A DNA stretch of 64,000 bases, from NCBI RefSeq assembly GCF_032337115.1, contig NZ_JAVXZY010000003.1, positions 428,705-492,704 of the forward strand, in the 5' to 3' direction. The notes beneath the pieces are model-generated. The model made no database searches and had not been told where the DNA came from. It saw only the letters and a list, made by a program, of their open reading frames with translations. Below are positions 1-7,362 of the stretch, piece by piece (the first letter of the stretch is position 1; each line of letters starts with the position of its first letter). This stretch comes from Roseateles_C aquae. GTDB taxonomy: Bacteria > Pseudomonadota > Gammaproteobacteria > Burkholderiales > Burkholderiaceae_C. The position numbers were made by a program, and so were the translations under genes.

Positions 1-315
1 GAGCTGGCCTGGATCGATCGCCTCTCGGCGCTGCCGGCGGCGCAGCGCGAGTTGCTCGACGAGGAATTTGCCGCCCGCGATTTCATGCCCACGGTGCAGC
101 GCATTGTCAAGGTCTCGACCTTCTCGACGCCCAGCCAATGGACGGTGCAGACCGACCGTGGCGCCACCGATTTCATCCTCAAGACCGAAGAAGAGATTCG
201 CCGGCTGGGCGAGGGCCGGCTGCTGATCACCAGCAGCCATGGCATCGTCTTCCAGGTGCCAGACCGCTTTGCGCTGGACCGGCATTCGAAGAAGCTGCTG
301 GAACGATTCCTGTGA
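1..315 (+). CDS. DUF1854 family protein, 3' end only (partial)
   Basis: The reading frame is open from the first base of the window, so the gene starts upstream. The visible 104 residues contain ELAWIDRL, EEFAARDFMP, the VSTFSTPSQW segment, FILKTEEEIRRL and a DRHSKKLLERFL end. This is the pattern I know from the DUF1854 family, which in Burkholderiales is annotated as associated with cyanophycin metabolism and usually lies beside an ABC transporter or cyanophycin genes. The biochemical role is unknown. The start codon and the upstream neighbours are outside the window. Confidence 0.8.
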   Translation, partial: ELAWIDRLSALPAAQRELLDEEFAARDFMPTVQRIVKVSTFSTPSQWTVQTDRGATDFILKTEEEIRRLGEGRLLITSSHGIVFQVPDRFALDRHSKKLLERFL

Positions 316-318
316 TTG

Positions 319-1038
319 TCAGGCTCGGCGCGGCAGGCCGCGCCAGAGCAGCCACAGGGCGCTGAAGGGGTAGAGCAGCCCCAGTGGCGCCAGCATCAGC
401 AGCGGCGCGTCCAGGCCAATGAAGCCCAAGGCTACCGTCAGGATCTGTAGCGCGGTCGCCGAGAGCAGCAGACCGGCGAACCACAGCGGCAGTGCACGGG
501 CGCGGCTGAGCTGCACAAAGAAAAGCAGCAGGCCCAGGCCGCCAAAGGCCTTGCCCGAGTAGTGAAAGCCGTTGCGCAGGGCCTTCAGCAAGGCGGCCAC
601 CGGCGCGTAGGCGCTGGCGTCGGCGGGATGGGCCAGATAGCTGGCGCTGAGCGTCCGCATCGCCACCAGCGAACTGCCTTCGACCAGGCATAGCGTCAGC
701 TCGGCCACCGAGAAGGCCAGGCAGAACATCGTCAGCAGCGGCTGGGTGCTGCCATAGCGCTGCCGCAGCAGCAGACTGATCGTCAAGCCGATCAGCGCCA
801 GCATCAGGTCCATCAGCACCGCGCCGCCCAGCGCCGTGCCGTGAGCAGCTGCGCTGGCCAGCATGCCGCCCTGGCTCCAGGCCAGTGGCTGCAAGGCAAA
901 GTTTGACAAGATGCCCAGCGCAAAGCTCAGCAGCATCAGCACGCCGAGCCAGCGTCCGGAGGTCAGCAGCTCAGCGCCGGGTGCTGGGGCTGTGCTCGGC
1001 GTGGGCAGGCTGCCGGGGGGCAGGGTGGTACTGGTCAT
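319..1038 (-). CDS. DUF4386-type integral membrane protein
   Basis: A protein of 239 residues with about six hydrophobic helices, including ones near LGVLMLLSFALGILSNF, LMLALIGLTISLLL, LLTMFCLAFSVAELTLCLV and a C-terminal pair ending LWLLWRGLPRRA. The conserved SGKAFGGLGLLLFF region fits the DUF4386 family of unknown function. I chose ATG at 1038 because GAGGAG lies at the proper distance upstream. An in-frame start 90 bases further out would add a non-hydrophobic, Arg-rich stretch with no ribosome site. It converges with the DUF1854 gene (3-base gap) and stands alone. Confidence 0.75.
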   Translation of the reverse strand: MTSTTLPPGSLPTPSTAPAPGAELLTSGRWLGVLMLLSFALGILSNFALQPLAWSQGGMLASAAAHGTALGGAVLMDLMLALIGLTISLLLRQRYGSTQPLLTMFCLAFSVAELTLCLVEGSSLVAMRTLSASYLAHPADASAYAPVAALLKALRNGFHYSGKAFGGLGLLLFFVQLSRARALPLWFAGLLLSATALQILTVALGFIGLDAPLLMLAPLGLLYPFSALWLLWRGLPRRA

Positions 1039-1174
1039 CGTCGTTCTCCTCGGGGTTGCGATGGAGAGCGACTGTGCCGACGCCGCCTCACCGGCACCAG
1101 CGCCTTGCACATGAGCCGCGGCCGGCAACGCGCCAGCGGCGGTCAGCGCGACACCAATTTCTCTCGGTGCGGCG

Positions 1175-2005
1175 TCAGTCGGCGCGGAACAGATGCAGAT
1201 AGCTGCGACTGACCGGCAAGAGCTCGGGCCGGTGCTTCAGATGCAGGCTGGCGGTGTCGTTGGCACCGCGCACGGCCTGGCGCACGGCATCGAGATTGAC
1301 GGCCACGGAACGGTGGATCTGCTGGAACTGCGCCGGGTCGAGCTGGGCCAGCAAGTCCTTCAGCGGCGTGCGCACCACGGCCTCGGCAGGCCCATGGCCA
1401 TCACCGCGCCAGGCAATCACCGTGTAGCGCTCGTCAGAGCGCAAATAGTCAATTTCTTGCACCGGGATCAATCGGGTGATCGCGCCGACCGAGGCCTTGA
1501 TCCAGCGCAGCGGGGTGGCGGCGGTGGGGGCAATCGCCACAGCTGGAGCCGGCGGCGGGGCCAAGGCGCCGCCTTGCTGCGCTTGCAGCTGCAGCAGCAG
1601 CCGGGCCAACAGCGCCTCGTCCAAGGCCGGCGCCGGGGTCAGTTGGGCCAGCCGATCGCGCAGGCGTGCCACAGTGGTGCTCAACCGCTCGACCTCGACC
1701 GGTTTGACAAGATAGTCCAGCGCGCCCTGCTCAAAGGCCTGCAGTGCGTATTGGTCAAAGGCGGTGACGAAGACGATGTGGGCGCGCCTGCCGATGCGCT
1801 GAGCCAGCTCGATGCCGCTCAGGCCCGGCATGTGCACATCCAGAAAGCACAGCGCCGGGCATTGCTGCTCGAACATCTCCAGCGCTTCCAGACCATGGCG
1901 GGCCATCGCGCAGATCTGCAACTCGGGCCAGCAGCTGGCCAGCTGGCGCTTCAGGCGCTCGCGCAGCAGCGGCTCATCGTCGGCAATCAGGGCGGTCGGT
2001 GTCAT
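1175..2005 (-). CDS. LytR/AlgR-family response regulator (CheY-LytTR)
   Basis: The N-terminal receiver domain (about residues 4-120) has the acidic pocket DDEP, the phosphoacceptor Asp in LCFLDVHMPG, and the conserved Lys in DYLVKPVEVERL. A Pro/Ala-rich linker leads to a C-terminal LytTR DNA-binding domain recognisable from DYLRSDERYTVIAW and IHRSVAVNLDAV. ATG 2005 places the receiver at the N-terminus; longer starts add residues overlapping the kinase gene. It begins only 7 bases after the stop of the sensor kinase, so the two are co-transcribed and form a cognate pair. The target genes are not evident. Confidence 0.92.
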   Translation of the reverse strand: MTPTALIADDEPLLRERLKRQLASCWPELQICAMARHGLEALEMFEQQCPALCFLDVHMPGLSGIELAQRIGRRAHIVFVTAFDQYALQAFEQGALDYLVKPVEVERLSTTVARLRDRLAQLTPAPALDEALLARLLLQLQAQQGGALAPPPAPAVAIAPTAATPLRWIKASVGAITRLIPVQEIDYLRSDERYTVIAWRGDGHGPAEAVVRTPLKDLLAQLDPAQFQQIHRSVAVNLDAVRQAVRGANDTASLHLKHRPELLPVSRSYLHLFRAD

Positions 2006-2012
2006 TGCGTGC

Positions 2013-3071
2013 TCATTTGGTGCGTGCCGGCCAGTCCAGTTCAACCATGAAGCCATGCGGCTGGATGACATGGGTTTGCATCGCGATGTCATCGCCGAAC
2101 AGCACTTGCAGCCGTTCGCGCAGCCGCGACAGGCCGGTGCCCAAGCCCATGCTACCCGGGCGCGGGCCGACGCCGCTGTCGCGAACGCTGGCCTGGCAGC
2201 GGCCCTCGCGTATGCGCACGCGCAACGCGATCAAGCCGCCGTCCAGGCTGGGGTCTATGCCGTGGCGGATGGCATTCTCGACCAGGGTCATCAGCGTCAG
2301 CGGCGGGCAGAGCAGGGGTTCGCAGCCAGCGGCTACGTCGAGCTCAAAGCGCAGCCGGTCAGGCATGCGCAGCTGCATCAGCGCCAGATAAGCGCGCACC
2401 ATGTCCAGCTCCTGACCCAGCCGGGTCTGCGTTTCGTGCAAGCGCGGCACGGCGGCCCGCAAATAGGCGATCAGTTGCGCCAACACCGGCGCGGCCTGCG
2501 GCGATCCATCTTCGACCAGGGCCTGCACATTGGCCAGCGTGTTGAACAGAAAATGCGGCTGGACCTGGGCCTGCAAGAGCTGCAGCTGCGCGCCCAGCAC
2601 CTGGCGTTCCAACTCGCCGCGCTGGCGCTCGGCCAGGCGCACGGCGGCGTCGCGGCGGCGCAGCAGTGCCGTCATCGCCGTCCAGGGGCCAAGCAGCGTG
2701 CCCAGGAAGCAAAAGGCAAACACCGCCTCCATGCGCTGGGGATGGCGCCAGAAGGGGCCAGACTCGGCCGGAAAGGCCAGCGTGTAGAACAGCATCACGG
2801 TGATCGGGATGCTCAGCGCGACTGCGACAACCTGCAGCACCCAGCGGGCCAGCCAGCGCGGCGGCTGGCGCGGCCAGCGCTCGGTGAGCTCAAAGGCCAG
2901 CAGACCGGCCAGTGCCGGCAGCAGCACGCGCAGGGCCAGGGCCAGCGGGCGTTCGAACCAGAGCGGCAGAAAGAGCAGATAGGCCGGCAGCGCGACCATC
3001 AGCGTGGTGCGTAGTCGCCGCGCGGCTGGGCCGGTGAGCAGGGGCCGGAGACAGTTGAGGCGGCTGGGCAT
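2013..3071 (-). CDS. LytS/YehU-type sensor histidine kinase
   Basis: A protein of 352 residues. Four hydrophobic helices occupy roughly residues 20-140 with no sizeable periplasmic loop. A cytoplasmic coiled coil then leads to the His_kinase (PF06580) signature, with the phosphoacceptor His in QPHFLFNTLANVQ. The ATPase domain carries the N box LVENAIRHGID, the G1 box RDSGVG and a glycine-rich G2 region GTGLSRLRERL. This is the usual layout of the LytS/BtsS class, which pairs with LytTR regulators, and such a regulator gene follows directly. The ligand is unknown. Confidence 0.9.
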   Translation of the reverse strand: MPSRLNCLRPLLTGPAARRLRTTLMVALPAYLLFLPLWFERPLALALRVLLPALAGLLAFELTERWPRQPPRWLARWVLQVVAVALSIPITVMLFYTLAFPAESGPFWRHPQRMEAVFAFCFLGTLLGPWTAMTALLRRRDAAVRLAERQRGELERQVLGAQLQLLQAQVQPHFLFNTLANVQALVEDGSPQAAPVLAQLIAYLRAAVPRLHETQTRLGQELDMVRAYLALMQLRMPDRLRFELDVAAGCEPLLCPPLTLMTLVENAIRHGIDPSLDGGLIALRVRIREGRCQASVRDSGVGPRPGSMGLGTGLSRLRERLQVLFGDDIAMQTHVIQPHGFMVELDWPARTK

Positions 3072-3172
3072 GGTCCCAGTGTCGCAGCCCCTGGGCGCGC
3101 CGTGCCAATGGCTTGCGAATCAGCCGCGTCAGCCGTGCGTCGAGCGACAGCGCGGCGCCCATGAACGGCGGA

Positions 3173-3787
3173 TCAAAGGCCGATCGGCAGCCATTCGCCC
3201 AGTTGCTGCGCCAGCCAGACCAGTGCCGCGCAGTAGCCCAGCGAGAGCATCGTCATGCCGACGCCGGCCAAGGCCAGCCAGGCTTCGCGCAGCACCAGGC
3301 TGAGGCCGAAGCAGCAGATCGCCAGGCCGGGCAGCACATTGCCCAGCGGCAGTGGCAGAACGATCAAGACGGCCATCAGCAGGACGGTGGCGGCCATCAG
3401 CCGTTGGCCCAACACACTGAACTGGGCACGTCTGCCGGGTCGTGCCAGGCGCGCGGCCTGCTCGTAGATCACGGCCAGCAGGCGCAGCACCCGTTGCGCC
3501 CACAGGCGTGGCAGGCGCAGTGCGGCGACACGTGGGTGCAGCTGCGCGGTGCCCGAGCCGCGCCACATCGACCAGGCCAGCGCCAGCAGGCCCATCCCCA
3601 GCACGGTGCCCACGCCGGCCACCGGCAGCACGCAAGGCACGGCGAGCAGGATCAGCAATGCCCCTTCGGCCGCGTGGCCATGCACGGCGGCCAGCTCCTG
3701 GACGCTGATGTGCTCCTGGCGCAGCGAGCTGGCGGCATCGCGCAAAACCTCGTGCAAGGGGCGATCGCCGGCCGTCTGATGCGTCAT
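3173..3787 (-). CDS. ExoD family membrane protein
   Basis: A protein of 204 residues matching the exopolysaccharide-synthesis ExoD family: an N-terminal cytoplasmic stretch (LHEVLRDAASSLRQEHISVQEL), then HGHAAEGALLILLAVPCVLPV and several more transmembrane helices. ExoD proteins are linked to exopolysaccharide production and alkali tolerance, with an unknown mechanism. The ATG at 3787 overlaps the TGA of the TerC gene by four bases (ATGA), which indicates translational coupling and makes this the last gene of the BI-1/TerB/TerC operon. Confidence 0.85.
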   Translation of the reverse strand: MTHQTAGDRPLHEVLRDAASSLRQEHISVQELAAVHGHAAEGALLILLAVPCVLPVAGVGTVLGMGLLALAWSMWRGSGTAQLHPRVAALRLPRLWAQRVLRLLAVIYEQAARLARPGRRAQFSVLGQRLMAATVLLMAVLIVLPLPLGNVLPGLAICCFGLSLVLREAWLALAGVGMTMLSLGYCAALVWLAQQLGEWLPIGL

Positions 3788-4794
3788 GGCTTGAGCGGCT
3801 GCAGTTCGGGGGCCTTGGCTTGCGCAGCGTCGCGCGTCTTCCACAGCGAGACCAGCACGCCGCCGGCAATCAGCGACAGCGTGACGCCCAGGCTCACGGC
3901 CGGCGGGATCTTGCCGACCAGCTCGGTGATGAAGATCTTGGCACCGATGAAGACCAGCACCGCGGCCAGCGCATATTTCAGGTAGGCGAAGCGATGGATC
4001 ATCGCGGCCAGCGCGAAGTACAGCGCACGCAGGCCCAGGATGGCGAAGATATTGCTGGTGAAGACGATGTAGGGGTCGGTGCTGATCGCGAAGATGGCCG
4101 GCACCGAGTCAACCGCGAAGACCAGATCGGCCAGCTCGACCAGGCACAGGCAGAGGAACAGCGGTGTGGCCCACAGCACGGTCTTGCCGGTGCCCGGATG
4201 CGGGGCACGCACGAAGAAGGCATTGCCTTGCAGTGTCGGCGTGACCCGCATCAGCTTGCGCAGCAGTTTCAGCGCGCCGTTGTTGCTGAGATCGGGATCG
4301 TGATCGCTGGCCCACAGCATCTTCACGCCGGTGACGAGCAGGAAGGCGCCGAAGAGGTAGAGCACCCAGTGGAATTCGGCCACCAAGGCAGCGCCCAGGC
4401 CAATCATCAGGCCGCGCAGAACGATCACGCCGAGGATGCCCCAGAACAGCACGCGGTGCTGCAGGGCGCGCGGCACGGCGAAGTAGCCGAAGATCAGCGC
4501 GATGACGAAGACGTTGTCCATCGACAGCGACTTTTCGATCACAAAGCCGGTCAGATAGGCCACGCCGCTGGCTTCGCCGAGCTGCCACCACAGCCAGGCG
4601 CCGAACAGCAGCCCGGCGCTGATATAGCCGGCCGAGAGCAGCAGGCTCTCGCGCACGCCGATCTCGCGTTCGCCCTTGTGCAGCACGCCCAGATCGAGCA
4701 GCAGCAGGGTGAAGACGACGCCGGCAAAGGTGAGCCACTGCCACAGGGCATGGCCCAGCCAGGGGACGTTCAAGAGTTCGAGCAGTGGACTCAC
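3784..4794 (-). CDS. TerC/Alx family integral membrane protein
   Basis: A protein of 336 residues with about nine transmembrane helices. It contains the signature EKSLSMDNVFVIALIFGYF and the second acidic segment VELADLVFAVDSVPAIFAI, both of which place metal-binding Asp/Glu residues inside the membrane. The length and the RVLFWGILGVIVLRG segment resemble Alx, the pH/manganese-linked TerC homologue of E. coli, so Mn(II) or other cation export is likely (inference). It lies fourth in a five-gene stress operon, coupled to exoD. I looked for a yybP-ykoY-type riboswitch upstream and saw none; only 29 bases separate it from the preceding small gene. Confidence 0.92.
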   Translation of the reverse strand: MSPLLELLNVPWLGHALWQWLTFAGVVFTLLLLDLGVLHKGEREIGVRESLLLSAGYISAGLLFGAWLWWQLGEASGVAYLTGFVIEKSLSMDNVFVIALIFGYFAVPRALQHRVLFWGILGVIVLRGLMIGLGAALVAEFHWVLYLFGAFLLVTGVKMLWASDHDPDLSNNGALKLLRKLMRVTPTLQGNAFFVRAPHPGTGKTVLWATPLFLCLCLVELADLVFAVDSVPAIFAISTDPYIVFTSNIFAILGLRALYFALAAMIHRFAYLKYALAAVLVFIGAKIFITELVGKIPPAVSLGVTLSLIAGGVLVSLWKTRDAAQAKAPELQPLKP

Positions 4795-4823
4795 GATGTT
4801 TTCCTAGATGCAGAAGCGCTTGA

Positions 4824-5006
4824 TCACAAGCTCAGGTAAAGGCAAAGGCTGCCCAGCCCACCGGCCAGACCCAGCGAGGCCAGCAGGCCGGCGTCGCGCG
4901 GGTTGTCGTTGCGGCGCTCGAATAAGGACAGGCCGGCGAACACGAGGCTGAAGAGCAAACCGATGGTGACGCCGGCGCCCGCGGTGTCGAGGCTGAAATC
5001 AGGCAT
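4824..5006 (-). CDS. small two-helix membrane protein
   Basis: A 60-residue protein with two predicted hydrophobic helices (TIGLLFSLVFAGLSLF and LLASLGLAGGLGSLCLYLSL) split by a charged loop, ERRNDNPRD. It overlaps the 3' end of the TerB-like gene by 8 bases and is followed 29 bases later by terC, so it is very probably expressed with both. I do not recognise a family. Its position suggests a small partner or stabiliser of TerC or BI-1 (inference). Confidence 0.6.
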   Translation of the reverse strand: MPDFSLDTAGAGVTIGLLFSLVFAGLSLFERRNDNPRDAGLLASLGLAGGLGSLCLYLSL

Positions 5007-5415
5007 GGTGGAACACCCCGTCCTCCTGGGCCGACATCTGCCAGTGCTGCAGTGCCGTCAACAGCAGCAGCGACTCGGCCTCATGCAACTGGCTGTCGGC
5101 CGCGGCGATCACGACACAGGCCTGCAGCACGGTGCTGCGCAGTGCCGGATCGCTGATCTCGGCCAGCAGCGGCGTGAGGCTCTCGGCGTCGAGCCGCGAC
5201 GGTGTCCAGGGCGTCTCGGCGATGCCCATCAAGTCCTCGCAAAGCGCTTGCGTGACCTCGCTGAGTTCGGCCACCGAGATGCCGAGCCGCTGCGGCAGGC
5301 CCAACGATTCGAGCGCCTGCATCTCGACGCGGCTGGCGTGGCCATCGATCAGCATGGCCAGGGCCACCAGCCGGGCGGCGGCCTGCGGGCTGTTGGTCGG
5401 GTAGCTGCGCATCAT
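4999..5415 (-). CDS. TerB-like tellurite-resistance family protein
   Basis: A protein of 138 residues, all predicted helical, with the TerB-like pattern AARLVALAMLIDGHASRVEM near the start and VVIAADSQLHEAESLLLLTAL near the end. These two Asp-containing segments are the internal metal-binding repeats typical of TerB/TerB-N domains. TerB proteins are soluble or membrane-attached partners of TerC, and a TerC homologue lies two genes downstream. There is a double ATG at 5415/5412. The start lies 8 bases after the stop of the BI-1 gene, within the same operon. Confidence 0.78.
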   Translation of the reverse strand: MMRSYPTNSPQAAARLVALAMLIDGHASRVEMQALESLGLPQRLGISVAELSEVTQALCEDLMGIAETPWTPSRLDAESLTPLLAEISDPALRSTVLQACVVIAAADSQLHEAESLLLLTALQHWQMSAQEDGVFHHA

Positions 5416-5423
5416 CTAGGCCC

Positions 5424-6101
5424 TCACTCGTCGCTGCTGCCGATGCCGAACAGGCTGAGCAGGCTGGTGAAGAGGTTGAAGACCGAGACATAGAGACTGA
5501 CGGTGGCCAGCAGATAGTTGTCCTCGCCGCCGTGCACAATGCGGCTGACCTCCATCAGGATCAGGCCGGCCGACAGCAGGGCCACCATCGCCGAGACGGC
5601 CAGGCCCAGCGCCGGGATCTGCAGGAAAGCAGCGGCCAGGCCGGCCACGATGGCAACGATCATGCCGACCATCAGCATGCCGCCCATGAAGCTGAAATCA
5701 CGCTTGGAGCGGATGGCGTAGGCCGACAGGCCGAGCAGCGCCACACCGGTGGCGGCCAGCGCCAGGGCGATCGTGTCGGCACCGCCGGGCAGGGCCAGCG
5801 TGCGGCTGAGCACCGGGCCGAGCGAATAGCCCATGAAGCCGGTCAGGGCGAAGACGGCGGCCACGCCCCAGCCGCTGCGCTGCAGCTTGTGCACCGCGAA
5901 CAGCAGGCCGAAGTAGCCGACCAGCGTCAGGATCAGCCCGGGCGCCGGCAGCGCCAGCGCGACGCTGGTGGCGGCCACGCCGGCGCTGAACAGCAGGGTC
6001 AGCGAGAGCAGGGCAAAGCTGTTGCGCAGCACCTTCTGCGCCGAGGCGTCCAGCGCCGTGCTGGCGCTGTTCGATCCGTTGAGGGGGTAGATGCGATCCA
6101 T
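5424..6101 (-). CDS. Bax inhibitor-1/YccA family membrane protein
   Basis: A protein of 225 residues with seven hydrophobic helices and the BI-1 features: an N-terminal cytoplasmic tail (ASAQKVLRNSFALLSLTLLFSAGVAA), ALTGFMGYSLGPVL, SKRDFSFMGGML, and LILMEVSRIVHGGEDNYLLATVSLYVSVFNLF with the conserved C-terminal Asp/Glu residues. The family includes YccA, which modulates FtsH, and pH-sensitive calcium-leak channels. ATG 6101 has AGGAG five bases upstream. It heads the operon BI-1, TerB, small protein, TerC, ExoD and is divergent from nhaR, so the 140-base intergenic region must hold both promoters. Confidence 0.92.
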   Translation of the reverse strand: MDRIYPLNGSNSASTALDASAQKVLRNSFALLSLTLLFSAGVAATSVALALPAPGLILTLVGYFGLLFAVHKLQRSGWGVAAVFALTGFMGYSLGPVLSRTLALPGGADTIALALAATGVALLGLSAYAIRSKRDFSFMGGMLMVGMIVAIVAGLAAAFLQIPALGLAVSAMVALLSAGLILMEVSRIVHGGEDNYLLATVSLYVSVFNLFTSLLSLFGIGSSDE

Positions 6102-6194
6102 GATGAGCTCCTGTCGGTCCGTGTCTGCGCACATGTCCAGGCTGCCGGGATGGCAGGGGGCGCGAAGACAGGCGAAGCTTAGGTTGCCTGCCAA

Positions 6195-6236
6195 TTCTGA
6201 AAAAGCAGAGAATGATGCTGAATAACTTCTGAAAAA
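6195..6236 (+). promoter_or_regulatory. Paired 10-bp direct repeats upstream of nhaR
   Basis: TTCTGAAAAA occurs at 6195-6204 and again at 6227-6236, a 32-bp period (about three helical turns), in the only AT-rich stretch of the nhaR/BI-1 intergenic region. The first copy is followed by GCAGAGAA, which makes an imperfect dyad. This may be a LysR-type autoregulatory site (inference). Confidence 0.35.
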
Positions 6237-6241
6237 CGGAA

Positions 6242-7126
6242 ATGAGCCTGAGCTTCAGCTACCGCCACCTCTACTATTTCTGGGTCGTCGCCAAGGAGGG
6301 CGGGGTGACGCGGGCGGCCGAGAAGCTGGGGCTGGCGGTGCAAACACTGTCGACCCAGGTGCGCGAGCTGGAGCGTGCGCTGGGCCATGCGCTGCTCAAG
6401 CCTGCCGGGCGCGGTCTGGCGCTGACGGAGGCTGGGCAGGCGGCACTGCGCCAGGCTGAGGCCATCTTCCAGCTCGGTGAGCAGCTGCCGGCGGTGGTGC
6501 GCGATGCCGTCAGCGCGCCGACACTGCGCCTGGCGGTTGGCATCTCCAACGGGCTGCCCAAGCTGGTGGTTCGGCAGTTGCTGGACCCGGTGCTGGGGGC
6601 GCCTCATCTGCGGCTGCTGTGCAACGAGGATCGCTTTGACGATCTGCTCGGCGATCTGGCCCTGCACCGGCTGGATGTGGTGCTGGCCGACCGGCCGGCG
6701 CCGGCGAACCCCAATCTGAAGCTTTACAGCCATTCGCTGGGCAGTTCGCCGATGGCCTGGTTTGCCTCGGCCGACTTGCTGGAGGAGGCGCGCCGCGATT
6801 TCCCGCGCTCGCTCGGGCGGCTGCCCATCCTGCTGCCCAATGTGCACGCCGGCGTGCGCGCGCGGCTGGACCAATGGTTCGAGCGGCAGGGCCTGCGTCC
6901 GCAGGTGGTCGGTGAGTTCGAGGACGCCGCCCTGCTGGCCACCTTTGGCGCCAGCGGCATGGGGGTGTTCCCGGCCGCCGAGTTGGTGCAGGAGAAGCTT
7001 GGGGTGCGCTACAAGCTCGAACGCGTTGGCCCCTGCGAGGGCGTCGAGGAGCATTTCTACGCGATCGATACCGAGAAGAAAGTCTCCCATCCGCTGGTCA
7101 AGCGACTTTTGCAAGCGGCGACCTGA
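6242..7126 (+). CDS. nhaR: LysR-family transcriptional activator, NhaR type
   Basis: A protein of 294 residues. The N-terminal winged helix (about residues 5-65) begins SYRHLYYFWVVAKEGGVTRAAEKL, the characteristic NhaR opening, followed by a LysR substrate-binding domain (YRHL... to SHPLVKRLL). In E. coli NhaR senses sodium/alkaline stress and activates nhaA and other envelope genes. No Na+/H+ antiporter lies in the window. Instead it is divergent from the BI-1/TerB/TerC/ExoD operon, which is therefore the best candidate target. The ATG at 6242 has GGAA upstream. Confidence 0.88.
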   Translation: MSLSFSYRHLYYFWVVAKEGGVTRAAEKLGLAVQTLSTQVRELERALGHALLKPAGRGLALTEAGQAALRQAEAIFQLGEQLPAVVRDAVSAPTLRLAVGISNGLPKLVVRQLLDPVLGAPHLRLLCNEDRFDDLLGDLALHRLDVVLADRPAPANPNLKLYSHSLGSSPMAWFASADLLEEARRDFPRSLGRLPILLPNVHAGVRARLDQWFERQGLRPQVVGEFEDAALLATFGASGMGVFPAAELVQEKLGVRYKLERVGPCEGVEEHFYAIDTEKKVSHPLVKRLLQAAT

Positions 7127-7198
7127 GGCGCAGTACGCCGCGCTGCTGCCGGAGCGCTTGCTGGAATGCCCGCATCCACAGGCGATTGCTGCATGGCA

Positions 7199-7226
7199 CA
7201 ATTGACGTTTACGTAAACGTCAATTG
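7199..7226. promoter_or_regulatory. 28-bp perfect palindrome upstream of the leucine-catabolism operon (putative LiuR-type operator)
   Basis: Every base of 7199-7226 pairs with its mirror: the half-site CAATTGACGTTTAC is followed exactly by its reverse complement. The core TTTACGTAAA flanked by GACG/CGTC looks like the MerR-family LiuR motif described for branched-chain amino acid degradation operons in proteobacteria (from memory of that motif). It lies 137 bases before the ivd start codon, in a 236-base intergenic region. The regulator itself is not in the window. Confidence 0.7.
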
Positions 7227-7362
7227 GCGTCATTCCCCCTGCCAGCGCTACACGAGACGGCTGGCGGCAGCCCGACATACCATCGCGCTTCGGTGACGAT
7301 GCGGCGGGCGCGGGGCAGACCCGAGTCCGGCGTTCGACAGCAATTCCATCAGGAGACACCCC

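Noticed and set aside
4795..5006. Possible yybP-ykoY manganese riboswitch before TerC
   Set aside because: The region is almost wholly occupied by coding sequence of the small upstream gene and shows no conserved riboswitch core.
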